A program made the position numbers and the translations under genes. Of a DNA stretch of 64,000 nucleotides, positions 31,440 to 46,370 are shown piece by piece; positions within the stretch are counted from its first letter, which is position 1, and each line of letters begins with the position of its first letter. A model generated the notes under the pieces. That model was not told the DNA's origin. It ran no database searches and saw only the letters and a list, made by a program, of their open reading frames with translations. Source of the DNA: Megachile rotundata (Eukaryota; Arthropoda; Insecta; Hymenoptera; Megachilidae); contig NW_027473314.1 of assembly GCF_050947335.1 (NCBI RefSeq), positions 558,001 through 622,000 on the forward strand, given 5' to 3'.

Positions 31440-33100
31440 ACAATCATACAGTCACAATCATGCAATCACAATCATACAATCACAATCATACAATCACAAT
31501 CATACAATCACAATCATACAATCACAATCATACAATCACAATCATACAATCACAATCATACAATCGCAATCATACAATCGCAATCAAAGAATCACAATCA
31601 TACGATCACAATCATACAATCACAATCATACAATCACAAACATACAATCGCAGTCATACCTTCACAATCATACAATCACAATCATACAATCACAATCATA
31701 CAATCACAATCTCACAATCACAATCATACAGTCACAATCATACAATCACAATCATACAATCGCAATCATACAATCGCAATCATACAATCACAAACATACA
31801 ATCACAATCTCACAATCACGATCATACAATAACGATCATCCAATCACAATCATACAATCGCAATCATACAATCACAAACATACAGAAACAATCATACAAT
31901 CACTATCATACAATCACAATCATACAATCACAATCACAATCATACAATCACAATCATACAATCACAATCATACAATCACAATCATACAATCACAATCATA
32001 CAATCACAATCATACAGTCACAATCATGCAATCACAATCATACAATCACAATCATACAATCACAATCATACAATCACAATCATACAATCACAGTCATACC
32101 TTCACAATCATACAATCACAATCATACAATCACAATCATACAATCACAATCATACAATCACAATCTCACAATCACAATCATACAGTCACAATCATACAAT
32201 CACAATCATAGAATTACAATCATACAATCACAATCATACAATGACAATCATACAATCACAAACATACAATCACAATCACACAATCACAATCATACAATCG
32301 CAATCATGCAATCACAATCATACAATCACAATCATACAATCAGAATCATTCGATCACAATCATACAATCACAATCATACAATCACAATCATACAATCACA
32401 ATCATACAATCACAATCATACAGTCACAATCATACAATCACAATCATACAATCACAATCATACAATCACAATCATACAATCACAATCATAGAATCACAAT
32501 CATACAATCACAATCATACAATCACAATCATACAATCACAATCATACAATCACAATCATACAATCACAATCATACAATCACAATCATACAATCACAATCA
32601 TACAATCACAATCATACAATCACAATCATACAATCACAATCATACAATCACAATCATACAATCACAATCATACAATCACAATCATACAATCACAATCATA
32701 CAATCACAATCATACAATCACAATCATACAATCACAATCATACAATCGCAATCAAAGAATCACAATCATACGATCACAATCATACAATCACAATCATACA
32801 ATCACAATCATACAATCGCAATCATAGAATCACAATCAAAGAATCACAATCATACGATCACAATCATACAATCACAATCATACAATCACAATCATACAAT
32901 CGCAATCATACAATCACAATCAAAGAATCACAATCATACGATCACAATCATACAATCACAATCATACAATCACAATCATACAATCACAATCATACAATCA
33001 CAATCATACAATCGCAATCATACAATCACAATCATACAGAAACAATCATACAACCTTAATTATACAACCTCAATCATACGATCACAATCATACAATCACA
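31440..33100 (+). repeat. Higher-order block B, copy 5 (truncated)
   Basis: Matches 4,090-5,760 at an offset of 27,354 then 27,340 bases. Landmarks: CATGCAATC (31460/4106), the 6-base phase shift (31924-31943), CAATGACAATC (32241/4901), three TCAAAGAATC variants (about 32,753-32,930) and CCTTAATTA (33055/5715). After about 33,100 the offset drops by 602 bases (43 monomers), so a deletion or template switch joins it to the equivalent of 6,360. Confidence 0.85.
31924..31943 (+). repeat. 6-base phase shift, site 4
   Basis: Counterpart in block B copy 5, again just after a CACTATC variant. Confidence 0.92.
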
Positions 33101-36100
33101 ATCATACAATCACAGTCATACAATCACAATCATACAATCACAGTCATACAATCACAATCATACAGTCACAACCATACAATCACAATCATACAATCACAAT
33201 CATACAATCACAATCATACAATCACAATCATACAATCACAATCATAGAATCACAATCATACAATCATAATCATACAATCACAATCATACAATCGCAATCA
33301 TACAATCGCAATCAAAGAATCACAATCATACAATCACAATCATTCAATCACAATCATACAATCGCAATCATACAATCACAATCATACAGAAACAATCATA
33401 CAACCTTAATTATACAACCACAATCATACGATCACAATCATACAATCACAATCATACAATCACAATCATACAATCGCAATCATACAATCGCAATCAAAGA
33501 ATCACAATCATACAAGCACAATCATACAATCACAATCATACAATCGCAATCATACAATCACAATCATACAGAAACAATCATACAACCTTAATTATACAAC
33601 CACAATCATACGATCACAATCATACAATCACAATCATACAATCACAATCATACAACCACAATCATACAATCACAATCATACCATCACAATCATACAATCA
33701 TAATCATACAATCACAATCATACAAGGACAATCATACAATCACAATCATGCAGTCACAATCATACAATCGCAGTCACACAACCACAATTTTACAATCACA
33801 ATCATACGATCACAATCATACGATCACAATCATACAATCACAATCATACAATCGCAATCATACAATCGCAATCAAAGAATCACAATCATACAAGCACAAT
33901 CATACAATCACAATCATACAATCGCAATCATACAATCACAATCATACAGAAACAATCATACAACCTTAATTATACAACCACAATCATACGATCACAATCA
34001 TACAATCACAATCATACAATCACAATCAAACAGTCAGAATCATACAATCACAATCATACAATCACAATCATACAATCACAATCATACAATCACAATCATA
34101 CAATCACAATCTCACAATCACAATCATACAGTCACAATCATAGAATCACAATCATAGAATCACAATCATACAATGACAATCAAACAATCACAATCATATA
34201 ATCACAATCATACAATCACAATCATAAAATCACAATCATACAATCACAATCACACAATCACAATCATACAATCGCAATCATGCAATCACAATCATACAAT
34301 CACAATCATACAATCAGAATCATACAATCACCATCATACAATCACAATCATACAATCACAATCATACAATCACAATCATAAAATCACAATCATACAATAA
34401 CAATCATACGATCACAATCATACAATCACAATCATACAATCACAATCATACAATCACAATCAAACAGTCAGAATCATACAATCACAATCATACAATCACA
34501 ATCATACAACCACAATCATACAATCACAATCATACCATCACAATCATACAATCATAATCATACAATCACAATCATACAAGGACAATCATACAATCACAAT
34601 CATGCAGTCACAATCATACAATCGCAGTCACACAACCACAATCTTACAATCACAATCATACGATCACAATCATACGATCACAATCATACAATCACAATCA
34701 TACAATCACAATCATAAAATCACAATCATACAATAACAATCATACGATCACAATCATACAATCACAATCATACAATCACAATCAAACAGTCAGAATCGTA
34801 CAATCACAATCATACAATCACAATCATACAATCACAATCATACAATCACAATCTCACAATCACAATCATACAGTCACAATCATAGAATCACAATCATAGA
34901 ATCACAATCATACAATGACAATCATACAATCACAATCATATAATCACAATCATACAATCACAATCATAAAATCACAATCATACAATCACAATCACACAAT
35001 CACAATCATACAATCGCAATCATGCAATCACAATCATACAATCACAATCATACAATCAGAATCATACAATCACCATCATACAATCACAATCATACAATCA
35101 CAATCATACAATCACAATCATACAATCACAATCATACAATCACAATTATACAATCACAATCATACGATCACAATCATACGATCACAATCATACGATCATA
35201 ATCATACAATCACAATCATACAATCACAATCATACAATCACAATCATACAATAGCAATCATACAATCACAGTCAAACAATCACAATCATAGAATCACTAT
35301 AATACAATCAAAATCATACAATCACAATCATACAATCACAATCATACAATCACAATCATACAATCACAATCATAAAATCACAATCATACAATAACAATCA
35401 TACGATCACAATCATACAATCACAATCATACAATCACAATCATACAATCACATTCAAACAGTCAGAATCATACAATCACAATCATACAATCACAATCATA
35501 CAATCACGATCATACAATCACGATCATACAATCACGATCATACAATGACGATCATACAATCACAATCATACAATCACAATCATACAATCATAATCACAAA
35601 ATCACAATCATACAATCACAGTCATACAATCACAACCATACAATCACAATCATACAATCACAATCATACAATCACAATCATACAATCACAATCATACAAT
35701 CACAGTCATACAATCACAATCATACAATTACAATCATACAATCACAATCATACAATCACAATCATACAATCACAATCATACAATCACAGTCATACAATCA
35801 CAATCATACAATCACAGTCATACAATCACAATCATACAGTCACAATCATACAATCACAATCATACAATCGCCATCATACAATCACAATCATAGAATCACA
35901 ATCATACAATCACAATCGTACAATCACAATCATACAATCACAATCATACAATCACAATCATACAATCGCAATCAAGGAATCACAATCATACAATCAGAAT
36001 CATACAATCACAATCATACAATAGCAATCATACAATCACAGTCAAACAATCACAATCATAGAATCACAATCATACAATCACAATCATACAATCACAATCA

Positions 36101-37270
36101 TACAATCACAATCATACAATCGCAATCAAGGAATCACAATCATACAATCACAATCATACAATCACAATCATACAGTAGCAATCATACAATCACAGTCAAA
36201 CAATCACAATCATAGAATCACAATCATACAATCACAATCATACAATCACAATCATACAATCACAATCATACAATCACAATCATACAATCACAATCATACA
36301 GTCACAATCATACAATCACTATCATACAATCACAATCATACAATCACAATCATACAATCACAATCATACAATCACAATCATACAATCACAATCATACAAT
36401 CACAATCATACAATCACAATCATACAATCACAATCATACAATCACAATCATACAATCACAATCATACAGTCACAATCATGCAATCACAATCATGCAATCA
36501 CAATCATACAATCACAATCATACAATCACAATCATACAATCACAATCATACAATCACAGTCATACCTTCACAATCATACAATCACAATCATACAATCCCA
36601 ATCATACACTCACAATCATACAGTCACAATCATGCAATCACAATCATACAATCACAATCATACAATCACAATCATACAATCACAGTCATACCTTCACAAT
36701 CATACAATCACAATCATACAATCACAATCATACAATCACAATCATACAATCACAATCATACAATCACAATCATACAATCACAATCATACAATCACAATCA
36801 TACAATCACAATCATACAGTCACAACCATGCAATCACAATCATACAATCACAATCATACAATCACAATCATACAATCACAATCATACAATCACAATCATA
36901 CAATCACAATCATACAATCGCAATCATACAATCGCAATCATACAATCGCAATCAAAGAATCACAATCATACAATCACAATCATACAATCACAAACATACA
37001 ATCGCAGTCATACCTTCACAATCATACAATCACAATCATACAATCACAATCATACAATCACAGTCATACCTTCACAATCATACAATCACAATCATACAAT
37101 CGCAATCATACAATCACAAACATACAATCACAATCTCACAATCACGATCATACAATAACGATCATCCAATCACAATCATACAATCGCAATCATGCAATCA
37201 CAAACATACAGAAACAATCATACAATCACTAACATACAATCACAATCATACAATCACAATCATACAATCA
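33100..37270 (+). repeat. 4.2 kb higher-order block E, copy 2
   Basis: Copy of 20,880-25,100. CCTTAATTA sites at 33405, 33587 and 33965 pair with 21191, 21387 and 21779. The first part therefore also matches 6,360-7,990 and 26,930-28,500, giving four copies of that 1.6 kb piece in the window. Small differences from copy 1 include CAATGACAATCAAAC at 34173 and CACTAACAT near 37,230. Confidence 0.85.
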
Positions 37271-38000
37271 CAATCATACAATCACAATCATACAATCACA
37301 ATCATACAGTCACAATCATGCAATCACAATCATACAATCACAATCATACAATCACAATCATACAATCACAATCATACAATCACAGTCATACCTTCACAAT
37401 CATACAATCACAATCATACAATAGCAATCATACAATCACAGTCAAACAATCACAATCATAGAATCACAATCATACAATCACAATCATACAATCACAATCA
37501 TACAATCACAATCATACAATCTCAATCATACAATCACAATCATACAGTCACAATCGTACAATCACAATCATACAATCACAATCATACAATCACAATCATA
37601 CAATCACAATCATACAATCACAATCATAGAATCACAATCATACAATCACAATCATACAATCACAATCATAGAATCGCTATCATACAATCGCAATCAAAGA
37701 ATCACAATCATACGATCACAATCATACAATCACAATCATACAATCGCAATCATACAATCGCAATCATACAATCACAATCATACAATCACAACCATACAAT
37801 CACAATCATACAATCACAATCATACAATCACAATCATACAATCACAGTCATACAATCACAATCATACAATCACAATCATACAATCACAATCATACAATCA
37901 CAATCATACAATCACAATCATACAATCACAATCATACAATCACAATCATACAATCACAATCATACAATCACAATCATACAATCACAATCATACAATCACA
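36460..38000 (+). repeat. 1.5 kb block G, first of three copies
   Basis: Shared with 41,850-43,300 (offset 5,390, later 5,432 bases) and, through the 3,052-base duplication, with 44,900-46,370. Landmarks are two adjacent CATGCAATC variants (36478 and 36492), CATACCTTCAC/CCCAATC/CACTCAC variants, TCAAAGAATC, CAATAACGATC, CAATAGCAATC (here; CAATAGAAATC in the other two copies) and CAATCTCAATC. A later portion (about 37,800-38,860) matches 46,320-47,530. Confidence 0.8.
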
Positions 38001-40200
38001 ATCATAGAATCACAATCATACAATCACAATCATACAATCACAATCATACAATCGCAATCATACAATCACAATCATACAGGAACAATCATACAACCTTAAT
38101 TATACAACCACAATCATACGATCACAATCATACAATCACAATCATACAAACACAATCATACAATCACAATCATACAATCACAATCATACAATCACAATCA
38201 TACAATCACAATCATACAATCATAATCATACAATCACAATCATACAAGGATAATCATACAATCACAATCATGCAGTCACAATCATACAATCGCAATCACA
38301 CAACCACAATCTTACAATCACAATCATACGATCACAATCATACGATCACAATCATACGATCACAATCATACCATCACAATCATACAATCACAATCATACA
38401 ATCACAATCATACAATCACAAGCATACTATCACAATCATACAATCACAATCATACAATCACAATCATACAATCACAATCATACAATCACAATCATACAAT
38501 CACAATCATACAATCACAATCATACAATCACAATCATACTATCACAATCATACAATCACAATCATACAATCACAATCTCACAATAACGATCATACAATAG
38601 CGATCATCCAATCACAATCATACAATCACAATCATACAATCGCAATCATACAATCACAAACATACAGAAACAATCATACAATCACTATCATACAATCACA
38701 ATCATACGATCACAATCATACAATCACAATCATACAATCACAATCATACAATCACAATCATACAATCACAATCATACAATCACAATCATACAATCACAAT
38801 CATACAATCACAATCATACAATCACAATCATACAATCACAATCATACAATCACAATCATACAATCACAATCATACAATAGCAATCATACAATCACAGTCA
38901 AACAATCACAATCATATAGTCACAATCATACAATCACAATCATACAATCACAATCATACAATCACAATCATAAAATCACAATCATACAATAACAATCATA
39001 CGATCACAATCATACAATCACAATCATACAATCACAATCAAACAGTCAGAATCATACAATCGCAATCATACAATCACAATCATACAATCACAATCATACA
39101 ATCACAATCTCACAATCACAATCATACAGTCACAATCATAGAATCACAATCATAGAATCACAGTCATACAATGACAATCATACAATCACAATCATAGAAT
39201 CACAATCATACAATCACAATCATACAATCAAAATCATACAATCACAATCACACAATCACAATCATATAATCACAATCATACGATCACAATCATACAATCA
39301 CAATCATACAATCACAATCATACAATCACAATCATACAATCACAATCATACAATCACAATCATACAATCGCAGTCAAAGAATCACAATCATACGATCACC
39401 ATCATACAATCACAACCATACAATCGCAATCATACAATCGCAATCATACAATCACAATCATACAACCACAATCATACAATCACAATCATACCATCACAAT
39501 CATACAATCATAATCATACAATCACAATCATACAAGGACAATCATACAATCACAATCATGCAGTCACAATCATACAATCGCAATCACACAACCACAATCT
39601 TACAATCACAATCATACGATCACAATCATACGATCACAATCATACCATCACAATCATACAATCACAATCATACAATCACAATCATACAATCACAATCATA
39701 CAATCACAATCATACAATCACAATCTCACAATCACAATCATACAGTCACAATCATACAATCACAATCATACAATCACAATTATACAATCACAGTCATACG
39801 ATCACAATCATACGATCACAATCATACAGTCACAATCATACAATCACAATCATACAATCACAATCATACAATAGCAATCATACAATCACAGTCAAACAAT
39901 CACAATCATAGAATCACAATCATACAATCACAATCCTACAATCACAATCATACAATCACAATCATACAATCACAATCTCACAATCACAATCATACGATCA
40001 CAATCATACGATCACAATCATACCATCACAATCATACAATCACAATCATACAATCACAATCATACAATCACAATCATACAATCACAATCATACAATCACA
40101 ATCATGCAGTCACAATCATACAATCGCAATCACACAACCACAATCTTACAATCACAATCATACGATCACAATCATACGATCACAATCATACCATCACAAT
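38000..40200 (+). repeat. Mosaic segment including a 546-bp tandem pair
   Basis: CCTTAATTA (38095) and CATGCAGTC (38270) begin a piece that matches 46,775-47,500 (offset 8,680/8,666). About 38,980-39,600 matches 55,140-55,750, including the CACAGTCATACAATGAC variant at 39161/55323. Then 39,540-39,970 and 40,085-40,515 form a tandem pair 546 bases (39 monomers) apart, with CATGCAGTC at 39558 and 40104; one CCTACAATC difference was noticed. Confidence 0.75.
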
Positions 40201-43200
40201 CATACAATCACAATCATACAATCACAATCATACAATCACAATCATACAATCACAATCATACAATCACAATCTCACAATCACAATCATACAGTCACAATCA
40301 TACAATCACAATCATACAATCACAATTATACAATCACAGTCATACGATCACAATCATACGATCACAATCATACAGTCACAATCATACAATCACAATCATA
40401 CAATCACAATCATACAATAGCAATCATACAATCACAGTCAAACAATCACAATCATAGAATCACAATCATACAATCACAATCATACAATCACAATCATACA
40501 ATCACAATCTCACAATCACAATCATACAGTCACAATCATAGAATCACAATCATAGAATCACAATCATACAATGACAATCATACAATCACAATAATATAAT
40601 CACAATCATACAATCACAATCATAAAATCACAATCATACAATCACAATCATACAATCACAATCATAGAATCACAATCATACAATCACAATCATACAATCA
40701 TAATCATACAATCACAATCATACAAGGACAATCATACAATCACAATCATGCAGTCACAATCATACAATCGCAATCACACAACCACAATCATACAATCACA
40801 GTCATACAATCACAATCATACAATCACAATCATACAATCACAATCATACAATCACAATCATACAATCATAATCATACAATCACAATCATACAAGGACAAT
40901 CATACAATCACAATCATGCAGTCACAATCATACAATCGCAATCACACAACCACAATCATACAATCACAGTCATACAATCACAATCATACAATCACAATCA
41001 TACAATCACAATCATACAATCACAATCATACAATCACAATCATACAATCACAGTCATACAATCACAATCATACAATCACAGTCATACAGTCACAATCATA
41101 CAGTCACAATCATACAATCACAATCATACAATCACAATCATAGAATCACAATCATACAATCACAATCATACAATCACAATCATACAATCACAATCATACA
41201 ATCACAATCATACAATCACAATCATACAATCACAATTATACAATCACAATCATACAATCACAATCATACAATCACAGTCATACAATCACAATCATACAAT
41301 CACAGTCATACAATCACAATCATACAGTCACAATCATACAATCACAATCATACAATCACAATCATACAATCACAATCATACAATCACAATCATAGAATCA
41401 CAATCATACAATCGCAATCAAAGAATCACAATCATACGATCACAATCATACAATCGCAATCATACAATCGCAATCATACAATCACAATCATACAGAAACA
41501 ATCATACAACCTTAATTATACAACCACAATCATACGATCACAATCATACAATCACAATCATACAATCACAATCATACAATCACAATCATACAATCACAAT
41601 CATACAATCACAATCATACAATCACAATTATACAATCACAATCATACAATCACAATCATACAATCACAGTCATACAATCACAATCATACAATCACAGTCA
41701 TACAATCACAATCATACAGTCACAATCATACAATCACAATCATACAATCACAATCATACAATCACAATCATAGAATCACAATCATACAATCACAATCATA
41801 CAATCACAATCATACAATCACAATCATACAATCACAATCATACAATCACAATCATAAAATCACAATCATGCAATCACAATCATGCAATCACAATCATACA
41901 ATCACAATCATACAATCACAATCATACAATCACAATCATACAATCACAGTCATACCTTCACAATCATACAATCACAATCATACAATCCCAATCATACACT
42001 CACAATCATACAGTCACAATCATGCAATCACAATCATACAATCACAATCATACAATCACAATCATACAATCACAGTCATACCTTCACAATCATACAATCA
42101 CAATCATACAATCACAATCATACAATCACAATCATACAATCACAATCATACAATCACAATCATACAATCACAATCATACAATCACAATCATACAATCACA
42201 ATCATACAGTCACAATCATGCAATCACAATCATACAATCACAATCATACAATCACAATCATACAATCACAATCATACAATCACAATCATACAATCACAAT
42301 CATACAATCGCAATCATACAATCGCAATCATACAATCGCAATCAAAGAATCACAATCATACAATCACAATCATACAATCACAAACATACAATCGCAGTCA
42401 TACCTTCACAATCATACAATCACAATCATACAATCACAATCATACAATCACAGTCATACCTTCACAATCATACAATCACAATCATACAATCGCAATCATA
42501 CAATCACAAACATACAATCACAATCTCACAATCACGATCATACAATAACGATCATCCAATCACAATCATACAATCGCAATCATACAATCACAAACATACA
42601 GAAACAATCATACAATCACTATCATACAATCACAATCATACAATCACAATCATACAATCACAATCATACAATCACAATCATACAATCACAATCATACAAT
42701 CACAATCATACAATCACAATCATACAGTCACAATCATGCAATCACAATCATACAATCACAATCATACAATCACAATCATACAATCACAATCATACAATCA
42801 CAATCATACAATCACAGTCATACCTTCACAATCATACAATCACAATCATACAATAGAAATCATACAATCACAGTCAAACAATCACAATCATAGAATCACA
42901 ATCATACAATCACAATCATACAATCACAATCATACAATCACAATCATACAATCTCAATCATACAATCACAATCATACAGTCACAATCATACAATCACAAT
43001 CATACAATCACAATCATACAATCACAATCATACAATCACAATCATACAATCACAATCATAGAATCACAATCATACAATCACAATCATACAATCACAATCA
43101 TAGAATCGCTATCATACAATCGCAATCAAAGAATCACAATCATACGATCACAATCATACAATCACAATCATACAATCGCAATCATACAATCGCAATCATA

Positions 43201-43290
43201 CAATCACAATCATACAATCACAACCATACAATCACAATCATACAATCACAATCATACAATCACAATCATACAATCACAGTCATACAATCA
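40200..43290 (+). repeat. 3,052-bp tandem duplication, left copy
   Basis: All compared landmarks recur exactly 3,052 bases (218 monomers) to the right: CATGCAGTC 40748/43800 and 40916/43968, CCTTAATTA 41511/44563, CATGCAATC 41868/44920, 41882/44934 and 42022/45074, CAACCAT 43221/46273. Very few substitutions were seen (for example TCCCAATC near 43,820 against TCGCAATC near 40,768). It contains two CAAGGACAATC/CATGCAGTC modules 168 bases apart. Confidence 0.9.
40748..40930 (+). repeat. 168-bp doublet of the CATGCAGTC module
   Basis: CAAGGACAATC plus CATGCAGTC occurs twice 168 bases (12 monomers) apart, with ATG at 40748 and 40916. The same doublet with the same spacing is present at 43800/43968, 58618/58786, 59878/60046 and 63476/63644, so it is a stable sub-block of the right half of the window and is absent from the first 40 kb. 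Confidence 0.88.
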
Positions 43291-46200
43291 CAATCATACA
43301 ATCACAATCATACAATCACAATCTCACAATCACAATCATACAGTCACAATCATACAATCACAATCATACAATCACAATTATACAATCACAGTCATACGAT
43401 CACAATCATACGATCACAATCATACAGTCACAATCATACAATCACAATCATACAATCACAATCATACAATAGCAATCATACAATCACAGTCAAACAATCA
43501 CAATCATAGAATCACAATCATACAATCACAATCATACAATCACAATCATACAATCACAATCTCACAATCACAATCATACAGTCACAATCATAGAATCACA
43601 ATCATAGAATCACAATCATACAATGACAATCATACAATCACAATAATATAATCACAATCATACAATCACAATCATAAAATCACAATCATACAATCACAAT
43701 CATACAATCACAATCATAGAATCACAATCATACAATCACAATCATACAATCATAATCATACAATCACAATCATACAAGGACAATCATACAATCACAATCA
43801 TGCAGTCACAATCATACAATCCCAATCACACAACCACAATCATACAATCACAGTCATACAATCACAATCATACAATCACAATCATACAATCACAATCATA
43901 CAATCACAATCATACAATCATAATCATACAATCACAATCATACAAGGACAATCATACAATCACAATCATGCAGTCACAATCATACAATCGCAATCACACA
44001 ACCACAATCATACAATCACAGTCATACAATCACAATCATACAATCACAATCATACAATCACAATCATACAATCACAATCATACAATCACAATCATACAAT
44101 CACAGTCATACAATCACAATCATACAATCACAGTCATACAGTCACAATCATACAGTCACAATCATACAATCACAATCATACAATCACAATCATAGAATCA
44201 CAATCATACAATCACAATCATACAATCACAATCATACAATCACAATCATACAATCACAATCATACAATCACAATCATACAATCACAATTATACAATCACA
44301 ATCATACAATCACAATCATACAATCACAGTCATACAATCACAATCATACAATCACAGTCATACAATCACAATCATACAGTCACAATCATACAATCACAAT
44401 CATACAATCACAATCATACAATCACAATCATACAATCACAATCATAGAATCACAATCATACAATCGCAATCAAAGAATCACAATCATACGATCACAATCA
44501 TACAATCGCAATCATACAATCGCAATCATACAATCACAATCATACAGAAACAATCATACAACCTTAATTATACAACCACAATCATACGATCACAATCATA
44601 CAATCACAATCATACAATCACAATCATACAATCACAATCATACAATCACAATCATACAATCACAATCATACAATCACAATTATACAATCACAATCATACA
44701 ATCACAATCATACAATCACAGTCATACAATCACAATCATACAATCACAGTCATACAATCACAATCATACAGTCACAATCATACAATCACAATCATACAAT
44801 CACAATCATACAATCACAATCATAGAATCACAATCATACAATCACAATCATACAATCACAATCATACAATCACAATCATACAATCACAATCATACAATCA
44901 CAATCATAAAATCACAATCATGCAATCACAATCATGCAATCACAATCATACAATCACAATCATACAATCACAATCATACAATCACAATCATACAATCACA
45001 GTCATACCTTCACAATCATACAATCACAATCATACAATCCCAATCATACACTCACAATCATACAGTCACAATCATGCAATCACAATCATACAATCACAAT
45101 CATACAATCACAATCATACAATCACAGTCATACCTTCACAATCATACAATCACAATCATACAATCACAATCATACAATCACAATCATACAATCACAATCA
45201 TACAATCACAATCATACAATCACAATCATACAATCACAATCATACAATCACAATCATACAGTCACAATCATGCAATCACAATCATACAATCACAATCATA
45301 CAATCACAATCATACAATCACAATCATACAATCACAATCATACAATCACAATCATACAATCGCAATCATACAATCGCAATCATACAATCGCAATCAAAGA
45401 ATCACAATCATACAATCACAATCATACAATCACAAACATACAATCGCAGTCATACCTTCACAATCATACAATCACAATCATACAATCACAATCATACAAT
45501 CACAGTCATACCTTCACAATCATACAATCACAATCATACAATCGCAATCATACAATCACAAACATACAATCACAATCTCACAATCACGATCATACAATAA
45601 CGATCATCCAATCACAATCATACAATCGCAATCATACAATCACAAACATACAGAAACAATCATACAATCACTATCATACAATCACAATCATACAATCACA
45701 ATCATACAATCACAATCATACAATCACAATCATACAATCACAATCATACAATCACAATCATACAATCACAATCATACAGTCACAATCATGCAATCACAAT
45801 CATACAATCACAATCATACAATCACAATCATACAATCACAATCATACAATCACAATCATACAATCACAGTCATACCTTCACAATCATACAATCACAATCA
45901 TACAATAGAAATCATACAATCACAGTCAAACAATCACAATCATAGAATCACAATCATACAATCACAATCATACAATCACAATCATACAATCACAATCATA
46001 CAATCTCAATCATACAATCACAATCATACAGTCACAATCATACAATCACAATCATACAATCACAATCATACAATCACAATCATACAATCACAATCATACA
46101 ATCACAATCATAGAATCACAATCATACAATCACAATCATACAATCACAATCATAGAATCGCTATCATACAATCGCAATCAAAGAATCACAATCATACGAT

Positions 46201-46370
46201 CACAATCATACAATCACAATCATACAATCGCAATCATACAATCGCAATCATACAATCACAATCATACAATCACAACCATACAATCACAATCATACAATCA
46301 CAATCATACAATCACAATCATACAATCACAGTCATACAATCACAATCATACAATCACAATCATACAATCA
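43260..46370 (+). repeat. 3,052-bp tandem duplication, right copy
   Basis: Adjoins the left copy directly; the match ends near 46,370, where the left copy has ATCTCAC (43,321) and this one stays consensus. Part of it (about 43,930-44,900) recurs at 58,750-59,740 at an offset of 14,818 bases. The high identity makes this one of the youngest rearrangements in the window, or an assembly duplication to be excluded. Confidence 0.88.

Noticed and set aside
28744..32211. Open frame of 1,155 codons on the + strand
   Set aside because: It is a product of a stop-free 14-base repeat spanning a 1,344-base tandem pair. Start is a CATGCAATC variant also found at many other places, and no promoter, leader or domain is visible.
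36632..38992. Open frame of 786 codons
   Set aside because: Same repeated 14-residue cycle in whichever frame lacks stop variants; overlapping frames on the same strand (36478-37158, 36492-37232) are equally good.
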